DNA from: Orlajensenia stereocauli
GTDB lineage: Bacteria > Actinomycetota > Actinomycetes > Actinomycetales > Microbacteriaceae
Strand: one strand, 5' to 3'
Length of the DNA: 64,000 nt
NCBI RefSeq assembly: GCF_039548895.1
Contig: NZ_JBCLVG010000001.1
In this document: positions 40,501 through 49,829 of the stretch, in pieces
Layout: the number at the start of each line of letters is the position of its first letter
How positions within the stretch are numbered: the stretch's first letter is position 1
Translations under genes and position numbers: made by a program
Notes under the pieces: model-generated
The model's input: only the letters and a program-made list of their open reading frames with translations
Database searches by the model: none
Told to the model about the DNA's origin: nothing

Positions 40501-41967
40501 ATGGAAAGTGCATCAGCAATGAACGCGAACACCTCTGACATCCTGCCTCCGCGCACCCTGGCCGAGAAGGTGTGGGATGCCCACCTCGTCTCGAAGGGCG
40601 AGAACGGTGAGCCGGACCTCATCTACATCGACCTGCACCTCGTGCACGAGGTCACCAGCCCGCAGGCCTTCGACGGGCTGCGGATGGCCGGCCGTCCCGT
40701 GCGCCGCCCCGACCTGACCATCGCCACCGAGGACCACAACACCCCGACCATCGGCATCGACAAGCCGATCGCCGACCTCACCAGCCGCACGCAGATCGAG
40801 ACCCTGCGCCGCAACTGCGCCGAGTTCGGCGTTCGCCTGCACTCCCTCGGCGACATCGAGCAGGGCATCGTGCACGTCGTCGGTCCGCAGCTCGGCCTCA
40901 CGCAGCCCGGGATCACCGTCGTGTGCGGAGATTCGCACACCTCGACCCACGGCGCCTTCGGTGCGATGGCGTTCGGCATCGGCACCAGCGAGGTCGAGCA
41001 CGTGCTCGCGACCCAGACGCTGCCGCTGAAGCCGTTCAAGACGATGGCGATCACCGTGGAGGGCACCCTCCGCCCCGGCGTGACCGCGAAGGACATCATC
41101 TTGGCGGTCATCGCCAAGATCGGCACCGGCGGTGGCCAGGGCTACGTGCTCGAGTACCGCGGCAGCGCCATCCGTGCCCTCTCGATGGATGGCCGCATGA
41201 CGATCTGCAACATGTCGATCGAGGCCGGTGCCCGTGCCGGCATGGTCGCTCCAGACGACACCACCTTCGACTACGTCAAGGGCCGGGCCCACGCACCGGA
41301 GGGGCAGGACTGGGATGACGCCGTCGCGTACTGGCGTACCCTCGCCACCGACGACGGGGCCACCTTCGACGCCGAGGTCTTCATCGACGCCGACGCGCTC
41401 GAGCCCTTCGTCACCTGGGGCACGAATCCGGGTCAGGGCGTCTCTCTGAGCGACACGGTCCCGAACCCCGTCGAGATCGAGGATCCGCACGAGCGGGCAG
41501 CCGCCGAGCGCGCGCTCGAGTACATGGACCTCGCCGCAGGCACCCCGCTCAAGGACATCGCCGTCGACGCCGTGTTCATGGGCTCGTGCACGAACAGCCG
41601 CATCGAGGACTTGAGGGCCTTCGCATCCGTCATCCAGGGCAAGAAGAAGGCGGATGGCGTACGCGTCATGGTCGTGCCCGGATCGGCGCGCGTGCGCATC
41701 GAGGCCGAGGCCGAGGGCCTCGACAAGATCATCACGGACTTCGGAGCGGAGTGGCGCTTCGCCGGCTGCTCGATGTGCCTCGGCATGAACCCCGACCAGC
41801 TGGCACCGGGGGAGCGCTGCGCGTCCACCTCCAACCGCAACTTCGAGGGACGCCAGGGCAAGGGTGGCCGAACCCACCTGGTCTCGCCGCTGGTGGCTGC
41901 TGCCACTGCGATCCGCGGCACCCTGTCGAGTCCGTGGGATCTGCAGACCGAGGGAGAGGTGCGCTGA
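40501..41967 (+). CDS. leuC: 3-isopropylmalate dehydratase large subunit
   Basis: 488 residues, aconitase-type [4Fe-4S] enzyme of leucine synthesis that isomerises 2- to 3-isopropylmalate. Cluster ligands are in VFMGSCTNSRIEDLR and FAGCSMCLGMNPDQL; substrate-site stretches are ATEDHNTPT, VCGDSHTSTHGAFG and GAR-AGMVAPDDTTFDY. The start is either 40501 or the in-frame ATG at 40519; neither has a strong ribosome site. It overlaps leuD by one base (TGATG). Probably controlled by the leader peptide upstream. Confidence 0.96.
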   Translation: MESASAMNANTSDILPPRTLAEKVWDAHLVSKGENGEPDLIYIDLHLVHEVTSPQAFDGLRMAGRPVRRPDLTIATEDHNTPTIGIDKPIADLTSRTQIETLRRNCAEFGVRLHSLGDIEQGIVHVVGPQLGLTQPGITVVCGDSHTSTHGAFGAMAFGIGTSEVEHVLATQTLPLKPFKTMAITVEGTLRPGVTAKDIILAVIAKIGTGGGQGYVLEYRGSAIRALSMDGRMTICNMSIEAGARAGMVAPDDTTFDYVKGRAHAPEGQDWDDAVAYWRTLATDDGATFDAEVFIDADALEPFVTWGTNPGQGVSLSDTVPNPVEIEDPHERAAAERALEYMDLAAGTPLKDIAVDAVFMGSCTNSRIEDLRAFASVIQGKKKADGVRVMVVPGSARVRIEAEAEGLDKIITDFGAEWRFAGCSMCLGMNPDQLAPGERCASTSNRNFEGRQGKGGRTHLVSPLVAAATAIRGTLSSPWDLQTEGEVR

Positions 41968-42569
41968 TGCAGAAGTTCGAGAAGGTCACGGGCATCGCCG
42001 TCCCGTTCCGTCGCTCCAACGTCGACACCGACCAGATCATCCCTGCCGTCTACCTGAAGCGCGTCACCAAGACCGGCTTCGAGGACGCCCTCTTCGCCGG
42101 TTGGCGCCAGGACCCGGAGTTTGTGCTGAATCGCCCGGAGTACCAGGGTGCCCGCATCCTGATCACCGGACCCGATTTCGGTACGGGCTCGTCCCGAGAG
42201 CATGCGGTCTGGGCACTGCGCGACTTCGGTTTCGACGTCGTGCTGAGCCCCCGATTCGGCGACATCTTCCGCGGGAACTCGGGCAAGCAGGGCCTGCTCG
42301 CCGGAGAGGTGGCCGAGCCGGACATCGAGGCGCTGTGGGCGATCATCGAGGCGCAGCCGGGAATAGAGCTGACTGTCGATCTGGTTGAGCGAAAGGTCAC
42401 GGCCGGGTCGCTCAGCGTCCCGTTCGAGATTGACGATTACACTAGGTGGCGGCTCATCGAGGGTCTGGATGACATCGGACTGACCTTGCGAGATGCGGAT
42501 CGGATCGATCGATTCGAACAGACCCGCGAGAGCTGGCGACCGCGAACACTGCCGGTCAAGCAGTCATAG
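41967..42569 (+). CDS. leuD: 3-isopropylmalate dehydratase small subunit
   Basis: 200 residues, the swivelling domain partner of LeuC. It opens MQKFEKVTGIAVPFRRSNVDTDQIIPAVYLK and has ILITGPDFGTGSSREHAVWAL, the substrate-binding loop, and FRGNSGKQGLL. Usual length for the family. It is coupled to leuC by a TGATG overlap, and murA follows after 17 bases. Confidence 0.96.
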   Translation: MQKFEKVTGIAVPFRRSNVDTDQIIPAVYLKRVTKTGFEDALFAGWRQDPEFVLNRPEYQGARILITGPDFGTGSSREHAVWALRDFGFDVVLSPRFGDIFRGNSGKQGLLAGEVAEPDIEALWAIIEAQPGIELTVDLVERKVTAGSLSVPFEIDDYTRWRLIEGLDDIGLTLRDADRIDRFEQTRESWRPRTLPVKQS

Positions 42570-42586
42570 AGCTGGAGAAGCATTAC

Positions 42587-43957
42587 TTGAACACACTCGG
42601 CGAAGACGCACGCAACCACGGCACTGCCGTTGGGCTCAGCGTCGATCAGATCACGATCAACGGTGGAAAGCCGCTGCGTGGTCGGATCGAACTGAAGGGG
42701 GCTAAGAACCTCGTCACCAAGGCGATGGTCGCAGCAGTCCTCGGGGAGACCCCCAGCGTCCTGAAGGACGTTCCGAACATCAGCGACGTGCGTATCGTGC
42801 GCGGCCTGCTCGAGGTGCACGGCGTACGCGTCGTCGAGGGCCTCGAGGAGGGTGAGCTGATCTTCGACCCCTCCAACGTCGAGAGCGCGCATTTCGCCGA
42901 CATCGACGCCCATGCCGGTTCGAGTCGCATTCCGATCCTCTTCTGCGGCCCCCTCCTGCACCGTCTCGGCGAGGCGTTCATCCCCGACCTCGGCGGCTGC
43001 CGCATCGGCGACCGCCCCATCGACTTCCACCTCGAGGTGCTGCGCAAGTTCGGCGCCATCGTGGAGAAGCTCCCGAGCGGCATCCGGATGTCTGCACCCA
43101 ACGGACTCAAGGGCGCCAAGGTCGAGCTGCCCTACCCGAGCGTCGGAGCCACCGAGCAGGTGCTGCTGACCGCGGTGCGTGCCGAGGGCATCACCGAGCT
43201 CAAGGGCGCCGCCATCGAGCCCGAGATCATGGATCTCATCAACATCCTGCAGAAGATGGGCGCGATCATCACGGTCGACACCGACCGCGTCATCCGCATC
43301 GAAGGTGTCGAGCGTCTCGAGGGCTACACGCACCGCGCCCTCTTCGACCGCAACGAGGCAGCCAGCTGGGCCTCCGCCGCGCTGGCGACAGACGGCGACA
43401 TCTTCGTCGGCGGAGCCCGCCAGTCCGAGATGCTCACCTTCCTCAACGTCTTCCGCAAGGTCGGCGGGCAGTTCGAGATCCACGACGACGGCATCCGTTT
43501 CTGGCACCCCGGAACCCCGCTCAACCCCGTCTTCATCGAGACCGACGTGCACCCCGGCTTCATGACCGACTGGCAGCAGCCTCTCGTCGTCGCCCTCACC
43601 CAGGCGCATGGCGTGTCGATCGTGCACGAGACGGTCTACGAGCAGCGCTTCGGCTTTGTCGACGCCCTCGTCGAGATGGGCGCCGAGATCCAGGTGCACA
43701 AGGACTGCCTCGGCGGCCAGGCGTGCCGTTTCGGCCAGCGCAACTTCCAGCACTCGGCGATCATCTCCGGCCCGCGCAAGCTGCACGGCGCCGACATCGA
43801 GGTCCCCGACCTGCGCGGCGGCTTCAGCCACCTCATCGCGGCCCTCTCCGCCGAGGGTCCCTCGACGGTCTCCAACGTGGGCATCATCGCCCGCGGCTAC
43901 GAGAACTTCATCGGAAAGCTGCAGCAGCTCGGAGCCGACTTCGTTCTCGAAGGATAA
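42587..43957 (+). CDS. murA: UDP-N-acetylglucosamine 1-carboxyvinyltransferase
   Basis: 456 residues, the first committed enzyme of peptidoglycan synthesis, transferring enolpyruvate from PEP. The catalytic cysteine is retained in DLGGCRIGDRPIDFH (the fosfomycin target); GGKPLRGRIELKGAKNLVTKAM is the N-terminal UDP-sugar site. It starts with TTG (42587) behind GGAGA at good spacing; no ATG occurs near. It follows leuD by 17 bases. Confidence 0.95.
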   Translation: MNTLGEDARNHGTAVGLSVDQITINGGKPLRGRIELKGAKNLVTKAMVAAVLGETPSVLKDVPNISDVRIVRGLLEVHGVRVVEGLEEGELIFDPSNVESAHFADIDAHAGSSRIPILFCGPLLHRLGEAFIPDLGGCRIGDRPIDFHLEVLRKFGAIVEKLPSGIRMSAPNGLKGAKVELPYPSVGATEQVLLTAVRAEGITELKGAAIEPEIMDLINILQKMGAIITVDTDRVIRIEGVERLEGYTHRALFDRNEAASWASAALATDGDIFVGGARQSEMLTFLNVFRKVGGQFEIHDDGIRFWHPGTPLNPVFIETDVHPGFMTDWQQPLVVALTQAHGVSIVHETVYEQRFGFVDALVEMGAEIQVHKDCLGGQACRFGQRNFQHSAIISGPRKLHGADIEVPDLRGGFSHLIAALSAEGPSTVSNVGIIARGYENFIGKLQQLGADFVLEG

Positions 43958-43964
43958 TAGGGGG

Positions 43965-44732
43965 ATGCCCAGCACCACCTCGCCGACGAGACGCGCGCCC
44001 CGGGAGTCCCGCAAGCCCGGGATCTTCTGGCTGCTGGCGGCCATCGCGCTGCCTCCGATGAACCTCTCGATCAAGTTCACCTTCCACAACGCCGAGAAGC
44101 TCCCCGCCGAGGGAGCCCTCGTGCTCTCGCCGAACCACTACAGCGAGATCGACCCCCTCGTGATCGGCGTCGCCGTGTTCAAGCAGGGGCGTCAGCCGCG
44201 TTTCCTCGCGAAGGCCTCGCTGTTCTCGGTGCCCGGCATCGGCGCTCTGCTGCGCTGGTCGGGCCAGATCCCGGTGGAGCGGGCCGGCGGCAACGGTCAC
44301 CAGGCCCTGCGCGCCGCTGAGGACCTCGTGGAGAAGGGGCGCCTCGTCGTCGTCTATCCCGAGGGTTCGCTGACGCGAGACCCCGACCTGTGGCCCATGC
44401 GCGGCAAGACCGGCGCCGTGCGCATCGCCCTCGAGCACGACATCCCCGTCATCCCGGTGGCCCACTGGGGCACCCAGGCGCTGATGCCGCGCTACGGCAA
44501 GAAGCTCGTGCTGTTCCGCCGCAAGCCCATTCACGTGTCGTTCGGCGACCCCGTCGATCTCGACGACTTCCGGGGTCGCCCGCTCGAGCCGGCCGTGCTG
44601 GCCGAGGCGACGAATCGGGTCATGGATGCCGTCACGGCCCTGCTCGCGGAGCTCCGCGGCGAGCCCGTCCCCGTCGAGCGCTGGGACCCGGCCACGCACA
44701 AGCAGACCGAGACCGGCCGCTTCGATGGCTAA
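43965..44732 (+). CDS. 1-acyl-sn-glycerol-3-phosphate acyltransferase (PlsC-like)
   Basis: 255 residues. The NHX4D catalytic motif is LSPNHYSEIDPL (about 54-65); VYPEGSLTRDPDLWPMRGKTGAVRIAL carries the second acceptor motif (EGS), and IPVIPVAHWG the last. An N-terminal hydrophobic stretch associates it with the membrane. It makes phosphatidic acid from lysophosphatidate. It overlaps gpsA, which makes glycerol-3-phosphate, by 8 bases, so two steps of phospholipid synthesis are coupled. Confidence 0.9.
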   Translation: MPSTTSPTRRAPRESRKPGIFWLLAAIALPPMNLSIKFTFHNAEKLPAEGALVLSPNHYSEIDPLVIGVAVFKQGRQPRFLAKASLFSVPGIGALLRWSGQIPVERAGGNGHQALRAAEDLVEKGRLVVVYPEGSLTRDPDLWPMRGKTGAVRIALEHDIPVIPVAHWGTQALMPRYGKKLVLFRRKPIHVSFGDPVDLDDFRGRPLEPAVLAEATNRVMDAVTALLAELRGEPVPVERWDPATHKQTETGRFDG

Positions 44733-45873
44733 GCCGCCGAAGCCCTCCACCGTCAAGCGCGGCACCCGGGTCGCAGTCCTCGGCGCCGGCAGCTGGGGCA
44801 CCACCTTCGCCAAGATCCTCGCCGACGGCGGCGCCGACGTCATGATCTGGGCGCGTCGCCCCGAGCTGGCGCGCGAGATCCAGGAGGCCAAGCGCAACAG
44901 CGACTACCTCCCCGGCATCAACCTGCCCGTCTCGCTGCGCGCCACGTCACGCCTCGACCTCGCCCTCGCGGGTGCCGAGCAGGTCTTCCTGGCGGTGCCC
45001 AGCCAGTCTCTGCGCGAGACTCTCGCGGCGGCCCAGCCGCATCTCGGAGCCAACGCGATCGTCGTGTCGCTCATGAAGGGCGTCGAGAAGGGCACGGACC
45101 TTCGCATGAGCCAGGTCATCGGCCAGGCCCTGCCGATCCCGGCGGAGCAGATCGCCGTGGTCTCAGGACCCAATCTCGCCCTCGAGATCGCCAAGGAGCA
45201 GCCGACGGCGGCCGTCGTCTCCTCCACCAGCCTCGAGACGGCCCAAGCCGTCGCCAAGCTGGCGAGCACGGGATACTTCCGCACGTTCGTCAACACCGAC
45301 GTCATCGGCACGGAGTTCGGCGGGGTGCTCAAGAACCTCATCGCCGTGGCCATCGGCATCGTCGACGGCGTCGGCTACGGCGAGAACACGAAGGCGTCGA
45401 TCATCACCCGCGGCCTGGTCGAGATGACGGACTTCGCCGTGGCGCACGGTGCCCAGGTCGAGACGCTCTCCGGCCTCGCCGGCCTCGGCGACCTCATCGC
45501 CACCTGCCAGTCGCCGCTGTCGCGCAACAACACGGCCGGGCGCCTTCTCGGGCAGGGGCTCTCGATGGCCGACGTCACGAAGCAGATGAAGCAGACCACC
45601 GAGGGATTCGCATCCGTCGGCCCGGTTCTGGAACTGGCCAAGGCGAAGGGCGTCGACATGCCCATCGTCGAGCAGGTACGTCAGGTGCTGGCGGGTACGC
45701 TCAAGCCGGCCGACATCGCGCCCCACCTCACAACAGACTCGGACGAGCCCCAGGGCGAAAGGAATCTCGATGACGCACAAGCTCAGGGTGGTGCTGCTGT
45801 TTGGCGGTCGGTCAAGCGAGCATTCCATCAGCTGCGCAACGGCGGGGGGAGTTCTCTCGGCGATCGACCGTGA
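44725..45873 (+). CDS. gpsA: Glycerol-3-phosphate dehydrogenase [NAD(P)+]
   Basis: 382 residues. The Rossmann start is VAVLGAGSWGTTFAKILAD; VSLMKGVEKGT, SGPNLALEIAKEQPTA, and the catalytic lysine region GTEFGGVLKNLIAVAIGI are typical, as is LSGLAGLGDLIATC. The usual length is about 335-340; here the frame continues some 35 residues beyond the start of ddl (104-base overlap) with an unlike tail, so the ancestral stop was probably lost. The ddl start with AAAGGA is well supported, so both frames are used. Confidence 0.93.
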   Translation: MAKPPKPSTVKRGTRVAVLGAGSWGTTFAKILADGGADVMIWARRPELAREIQEAKRNSDYLPGINLPVSLRATSRLDLALAGAEQVFLAVPSQSLRETLAAAQPHLGANAIVVSLMKGVEKGTDLRMSQVIGQALPIPAEQIAVVSGPNLALEIAKEQPTAAVVSSTSLETAQAVAKLASTGYFRTFVNTDVIGTEFGGVLKNLIAVAIGIVDGVGYGENTKASIITRGLVEMTDFAVAHGAQVETLSGLAGLGDLIATCQSPLSRNNTAGRLLGQGLSMADVTKQMKQTTEGFASVGPVLELAKAKGVDMPIVEQVRQVLAGTLKPADIAPHLTTDSDEPQGERNLDDAQAQGGAAVWRSVKRAFHQLRNGGGSSLGDRP

Positions 45874-46870
45874 GAAGTACGACGTCATCCCCGTCGGCAT
45901 CACCCGCGACGGAGCCTTCGTTCTCGAGTCCGATGACGCCCACCGCTTCGCCCTCGACCCGCAGGCGCTGCCCGAGGTCATCGACAACGGCACCCGTATC
46001 ACCTGGCCCGAGAGCGCTGCCACCCGCGAACTGCGGGTGACGGATGCCGCCGGCGAGCGCTCGCTCGGCGACGTGGACCTGGTCTTCCCCATCCTCCACG
46101 GCCCCTTCGGCGAGGACGGCACCCTCCAGGGCATGCTCGAACTCGTCGGCCTGCCCTACGTGGGCTCCGGGGTCCTCGCGAGCGCGCTCGGCATGGACAA
46201 GCACTTCACCAAGCTGGTCCTGCAGCATGCAGGCATCGAGGTCGCCCCGTGGCGCACCATCACGGCCCAGGAATGGGACCGAGACCCCGCCGCCGTGCGC
46301 TCCTCTGTCGCCGGCCTCGGGCTGCCCGTCTTCGTCAAGCCCGCCAGGGCAGGATCCAGCGTGGGCGTGAGCAAGGTGTCCGAGCCCGACGAGTTCGACG
46401 CGGCCCTCGCGACGGCCTTCGCCGAAGACGACAAGGTGCTCGTCGAGACCGGCGTCGTCGGCCGCGAGCTCGAGATCGCCATCCTCGGAGGCGCCCACGG
46501 CGAGAGCCCGCGATCCTCCGTCGCCGGGGAGGTCATCATGTCGGGGCGGGAGTTCTACGACTTCGAGGCGAAGTATCTCGACGCCCCCGGCGTGCAGCTC
46601 ACCTGCCCGGCGGACCTCCGCGAGGAGCAGCTCGCCGAGATGAGCGAGATCGCCATCGCGGCGTTCGAGGCCATCGGTGCCGAAGGGCTGTCTCGGGTCG
46701 ACTTCTTCCTCACCGATGCCGGCTTCGTGATCAACGAGATCAACACGATGCCCGGCTTCACGCCCATCTCGATGTTCCCGACCTGCTGGTTGAACTCGGG
46801 GCTCAGCTACCCCGAGCTGATCGACGAGCTCATCCGTGTCGCCGTGGCGCGCGGGGTCAGGGTCGGCTGA
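45770..46870 (+). CDS. ddl: D-alanine--D-alanine ligase
   Basis: 366 residues of the ATP-grasp fold, joining two D-Ala for peptidoglycan. The N-terminal GGRSSEHSIS is the conserved D-Ala site loop; EFYDFEAKYLD has the Tyr of D-Ala-D-Ala (not D-Lac) ligases; the C-terminal RVDFFLTDAGFVINEINTMPGFT holds the metal ligands. Start ATG 45770 has AAAGGA upstream, inside the gpsA frame. Confidence 0.96.
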   Translation: MTHKLRVVLLFGGRSSEHSISCATAGGVLSAIDREKYDVIPVGITRDGAFVLESDDAHRFALDPQALPEVIDNGTRITWPESAATRELRVTDAAGERSLGDVDLVFPILHGPFGEDGTLQGMLELVGLPYVGSGVLASALGMDKHFTKLVLQHAGIEVAPWRTITAQEWDRDPAAVRSSVAGLGLPVFVKPARAGSSVGVSKVSEPDEFDAALATAFAEDDKVLVETGVVGRELEIAILGGAHGESPRSSVAGEVIMSGREFYDFEAKYLDAPGVQLTCPADLREEQLAEMSEIAIAAFEAIGAEGLSRVDFFLTDAGFVINEINTMPGFTPISMFPTCWLNSGLSYPELIDELIRVAVARGVRVG

Positions 46871-46900
46871 CGCGGTCGAGACCGTGCACGCCGGATGCGG

Positions 46901-47410
46901 TCAGCCGGCCGGCGTCGGAGTGCTGGTCGGTTCCGGCACATCCGTCACGTCGGTGCACTGCTCCGTCGACTCGATGACGGAGACCGCCGAGGCGAGGTCG
47001 GCCAGGGTGGTCGCTCCGCTCACCCTGTCGTAGTCGAGGATGACCTCAACGGCCGGGGTGCGACCGAAGGTCGTGAAACGGTAGTTCGGCGCGTCGGAGT
47101 CGTCCTGGATCCAGTCGACGCCGTTCACGCTCACGCACTCGTCCGTCGTCGGGCCGGGCGCGGGAACGCCGCAGCGCAGCAGCACCGAGGCCGGGTCACC
47201 CCACGCTCCGGTGCCCTGGGCGCCGGTCTCCCGTGCCGCCTGGTCGGCGACGGTGGTGGGTAGGCGCACGACGACGTCTGCGCAGGCCGTGTTCTTCGCA
47301 TCGGCTGCAGGCTCGAGCGAGACGGCTGATGCGCAGCCCGTGAGGGTGACGGCGGCGAGGACGAGGGTGCAGGGGAGCGCCGCGGAACGCAGCGCAGAAC
47401 GGAGTGACAT
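46901..47410 (-). CDS. DUF3515 lipoprotein
   Basis: 169 residues. A lipoprotein signal ends in LTGC with the lipidated cysteine at residue 26. The mature part has the DUF3515 pattern: ACADVVVRLPTTVADQAARET, GAWGDPASVLLRCGVPAPGPT, VDWIQDD and RFTTFGRTPAVEVILDY. It ends in a Pro/Thr tail. The longer frame to 48373 is antisense to thiL and rejected. Function unknown; common beside ddl and thiL in actinobacteria. Divergent from thiL with a 24-base gap. Confidence 0.85.
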   Translation of the reverse strand: MSLRSALRSAALPCTLVLAAVTLTGCASAVSLEPAADAKNTACADVVVRLPTTVADQAARETGAQGTGAWGDPASVLLRCGVPAPGPTTDECVSVNGVDWIQDDSDAPNYRFTTFGRTPAVEVILDYDRVSGATTLADLASAVSVIESTEQCTDVTDVPEPTSTPTPAG

Positions 47411-47434
47411 CGCTTTCAGGCTACCGTGTGGGGA

Positions 47435-48424
47435 ATGACTGAAGCTTCGAGCCCGACCGTCGGCGAGCTGAGTGAGCTGGCCGTGCTCGCCCGGATCTTC
47501 CCGCGGCTTCCGGACGCTGATGCGGCCATCGTGGGGCCGGGTGACGATGCCGCCGTGCTCTCGGCCCCGGATGCGCGCTTCGTCGTCACGACCGACATGA
47601 TGGTGCACGGACCCGACTTCAGGCTGGCCTGGTCGACCCCGTTCGATCTCGGCTGGAAGGCCGCAGCCACCAACCTCTCCGATGTTGCCGCCATGGGGGC
47701 GGTGCCGACGGCCCTGGTCGTCGCACTCGCCGTACCGCCGTCGCTGGCCGTCTCCGTGATCGAGGGCTTCGCCGACGGACTGCGTGCGGCCTGCGAGGCT
47801 CTGGCGCCCGGCTGCGGCGTCGTGGGCGGCGACCTCTCGGCATCCGACACCTTCACCGTCGCCGTCACGGCGTTCGGCGACCTGCAGGGCCGGGCTCCGG
47901 TGCTGCGCTCCGGAGCCCGCCCCGGCGACGTCGTGGCCCTCGCCGGGGAGCTCGGCCTCGCCGCGGAGGGGCTCGGCCTGCTGTTCCGAGCCGGAGTCGA
48001 CGAACAGGGGCGGCCCGACGCCGCACGGGCAGCAGAGCTCCGCCTGCGGCATCCGTCGGCCGTCGATGCCCAGCTCGCCCCACGCCCGCCCATCGGAGCA
48101 GGTCCCGTCGCCGCGATCGACGGTGCGACGGCCATGCTCGACGTCTCGGACGGGCTCTCCCTCGACGCGGCACGCATCGCTCGGTCGAGCGGCGTCGGCA
48201 TCGACTTCGACTCGGAGACACTGGGCGACGACATCGAGCGTGCGCTGGACGGCGGCGAGGATCATGGGCTGCTCGCGACGTTCCCGCCCGGAGCGGTCGT
48301 GCCGCCACCCTTCCGCATCATCGGGCGGGTGACGGAGGGCTCGGGCACGGTGAGCGTCGACGGCACGCCTCACGCCGCAGTCGGGTGGGACCCCTACAGC
48401 GGCTGGGACGGCGCCGCGGGCTGA
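47435..48424 (+). CDS. thiL: Thiamine-monophosphate kinase
   Basis: 329 residues of the AIR-synthase/PurM-like fold; it phosphorylates thiamine phosphate to the active cofactor. Marks: IVGPGDDAAVL, VVTTDMMVHGPDF, AATNLSDVAAMGAVP, GGDLSASDTF and MLDVSDGLSLDAARIA. The ATG lies 7 bases after TACCGT (47422-47427), giving a leaderless mRNA; the ORF could also start at GTG 47426, which lacks support. Confidence 0.94.
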   Translation: MTEASSPTVGELSELAVLARIFPRLPDADAAIVGPGDDAAVLSAPDARFVVTTDMMVHGPDFRLAWSTPFDLGWKAAATNLSDVAAMGAVPTALVVALAVPPSLAVSVIEGFADGLRAACEALAPGCGVVGGDLSASDTFTVAVTAFGDLQGRAPVLRSGARPGDVVALAGELGLAAEGLGLLFRAGVDEQGRPDAARAAELRLRHPSAVDAQLAPRPPIGAGPVAAIDGATAMLDVSDGLSLDAARIARSSGVGIDFDSETLGDDIERALDGGEDHGLLATFPPGAVVPPPFRIIGRVTEGSGTVSVDGTPHAAVGWDPYSGWDGAAG

Positions 48425-48431
48425 GCCGGCG

Positions 48432-49022
48432 CTACTCGGCGGTGCGGTGGGTCGACGTCACGGCCGTGCCCCACCACAGCGTGGTGTCGCCGTACTTCTT
48501 CTCGCGGTCGAGCTCGAGGCCGTGGGGGAGCGTCGGCCGGCCGGAGCGGGTGCTGCGCTCGATCATGACGGTCGCCCCCGGGTTCAGGTGGTGCACGAGA
48601 AGTGCCACGGCGCGGTCGAGCTCATCGCCGGGAAGGTCGTAGGGCGGGTCGAGGAAGACGAGGTCGAAGTCTCCGACCACCGCCTCGAGATAGTGCTGCA
48701 CAGACTGGGCGGCAACGGTGATGCGGGGCTTGCCGCTCGTCGGCGCCGTGCGCAGCACCGACTCGGTGTTCTTGCGGCAGATCGCCGCGGCCGCGGCATT
48801 CCGTTCGACGAGGACCACGGATGCCGCACCTCTGCTGGCGGCCTCGAGACCGAGCGAGCCCGAGCCCGCGTACAGGTCGAGCACGTGAGCCCCGCGGATC
48901 TCGTCACGGGCGTCGAGCGCCGAGAAGATGGCCTCCCGCACCCTGTCGCTGGTGGGGCGGGTACCGCTCCGCGGCACGGCGAGGGCGAGAGAACCGGCGA
49001 AGCCGGAGACGATGCGCGTCAT
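48432..49022 (-). CDS. rsmD: 16S rRNA (guanine966-N2)-methyltransferase
   Basis: 196 residues. SAM site VLDLYAGSGSLGLEAASRGA and the N-methylation motif LVFLDPPYDLP mark the RsmD family, as does the N-terminal RPTSDRVREAIFSAL. It methylates G966 in helix 31 of 16S rRNA during 30S assembly. Converges on thiL with a 7-base gap. In relatives it often adjoins coaD; here coaD is 3 kb downstream beyond recG. Confidence 0.95.
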   Translation of the reverse strand: MTRIVSGFAGSLALAVPRSGTRPTSDRVREAIFSALDARDEIRGAHVLDLYAGSGSLGLEAASRGAASVVLVERNAAAAAICRKNTESVLRTAPTSGKPRITVAAQSVQHYLEAVVGDFDLVFLDPPYDLPGDELDRAVALLVHHLNPGATVMIERSTRSGRPTLPHGLELDREKKYGDTTLWWGTAVTSTHRTAE

Positions 49023-49070
49023 AACGAAGTGAGCCTACCCGCGCACGGACATGGGTGTGATGATGGAAGG

Positions 49071-49829
49071 GTGGGGGACACGACGCATCAGCTCCAGACC
49101 ATCGACCAGTCCATCCTGGACACGCTGTGGGATTTCTCGGATCCGGCGGCGTCTGCGGAGCGCTTACAGGCGGCCGCCGACGACCTCGCCTACAGCGAGG
49201 AGGCCCGCGAGGAGATCGCGACCCAACTGGCGCGAGCCCTCGGGCTGATGGAGCAGTACGACGACGCCGAGGCCGTTCTCGACTCGATCGTGCCGTCCTC
49301 GCCCATCGTCGAGGCGCGCATAGCGCTGGAGCGCGGCAGGCTGCGGCTGGCGCAGAGCGAGCCCGTCCTGGCGGTCCCGCTGTTCACCAAGGCCGCTCGG
49401 CGTGCGGCATCCGGTCGCGTGACGTTCCTGACCCTGGATGCCCTGCACATGCTCGCCATCGCTGACGCGGGGCACGAGGAGGAATGGGCCGAGGTCGGGT
49501 TCGCCGTGCTCGAGCGTGCGAGCCAGCCGCGCACCAGGCGCTGGGGCGTCGCGCTGCACAACAACCTGGGGTGGTACCTGCACGACGGCGGCCGGGCAGC
49601 CGAGGCCCTGCCGCACTTCGAACGCGCCCTCGAGTACGCGCGCGAGGTGGGAACGGCCGATCAGCGCTTCATCGGGCGATGGGCTGTCGCGCGGTGCCTG
49701 CGCACTCTCGGTCGAACGGACGAGGCTCTGGTGCAGCAGCGCTCCCTCGCCGAGAAGCGACCGGACGACCCGTACGTGGCCGCCGAGATCCGGGCTCTGA
49801 CGGAGGATCGCTCTACGATCGAGGAATGA
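49071..49829 (+). CDS. Tetratricopeptide repeat protein
   Basis: 252 residues, all alpha-helical, with TPR-like units (ATQLARALGLMEQYDDAEAVL; ALHNNLGWYLHDGGRAAEALPHFERALEYAREVG; RFIGRWAVARCLRTLGRTDEALVQQRSL). No signal or membrane segment, so cytosolic, probably a protein-protein adaptor. GTG 49071 is the only plausible start near. It overlaps recG by 3 bases. Specific role unknown. Confidence 0.8.
   Translation: MGDTTHQLQTIDQSILDTLWDFSDPAASAERLQAAADDLAYSEEAREEIATQLARALGLMEQYDDAEAVLDSIVPSSPIVEARIALERGRLRLAQSEPVLAVPLFTKAARRAASGRVTFLTLDALHMLAIADAGHEEEWAEVGFAVLERASQPRTRRWGVALHNNLGWYLHDGGRAAEALPHFERALEYAREVGTADQRFIGRWAVARCLRTLGRTDEALVQQRSLAEKRPDDPYVAAEIRALTEDRSTIEE

Noticed and set aside
46901..48373. 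490-codon minus-strand frame including the DUF3515 protein
   Set aside because: Only the last 169 codons form a lipoprotein; the rest is antisense to thiL, which has clear family motifs.
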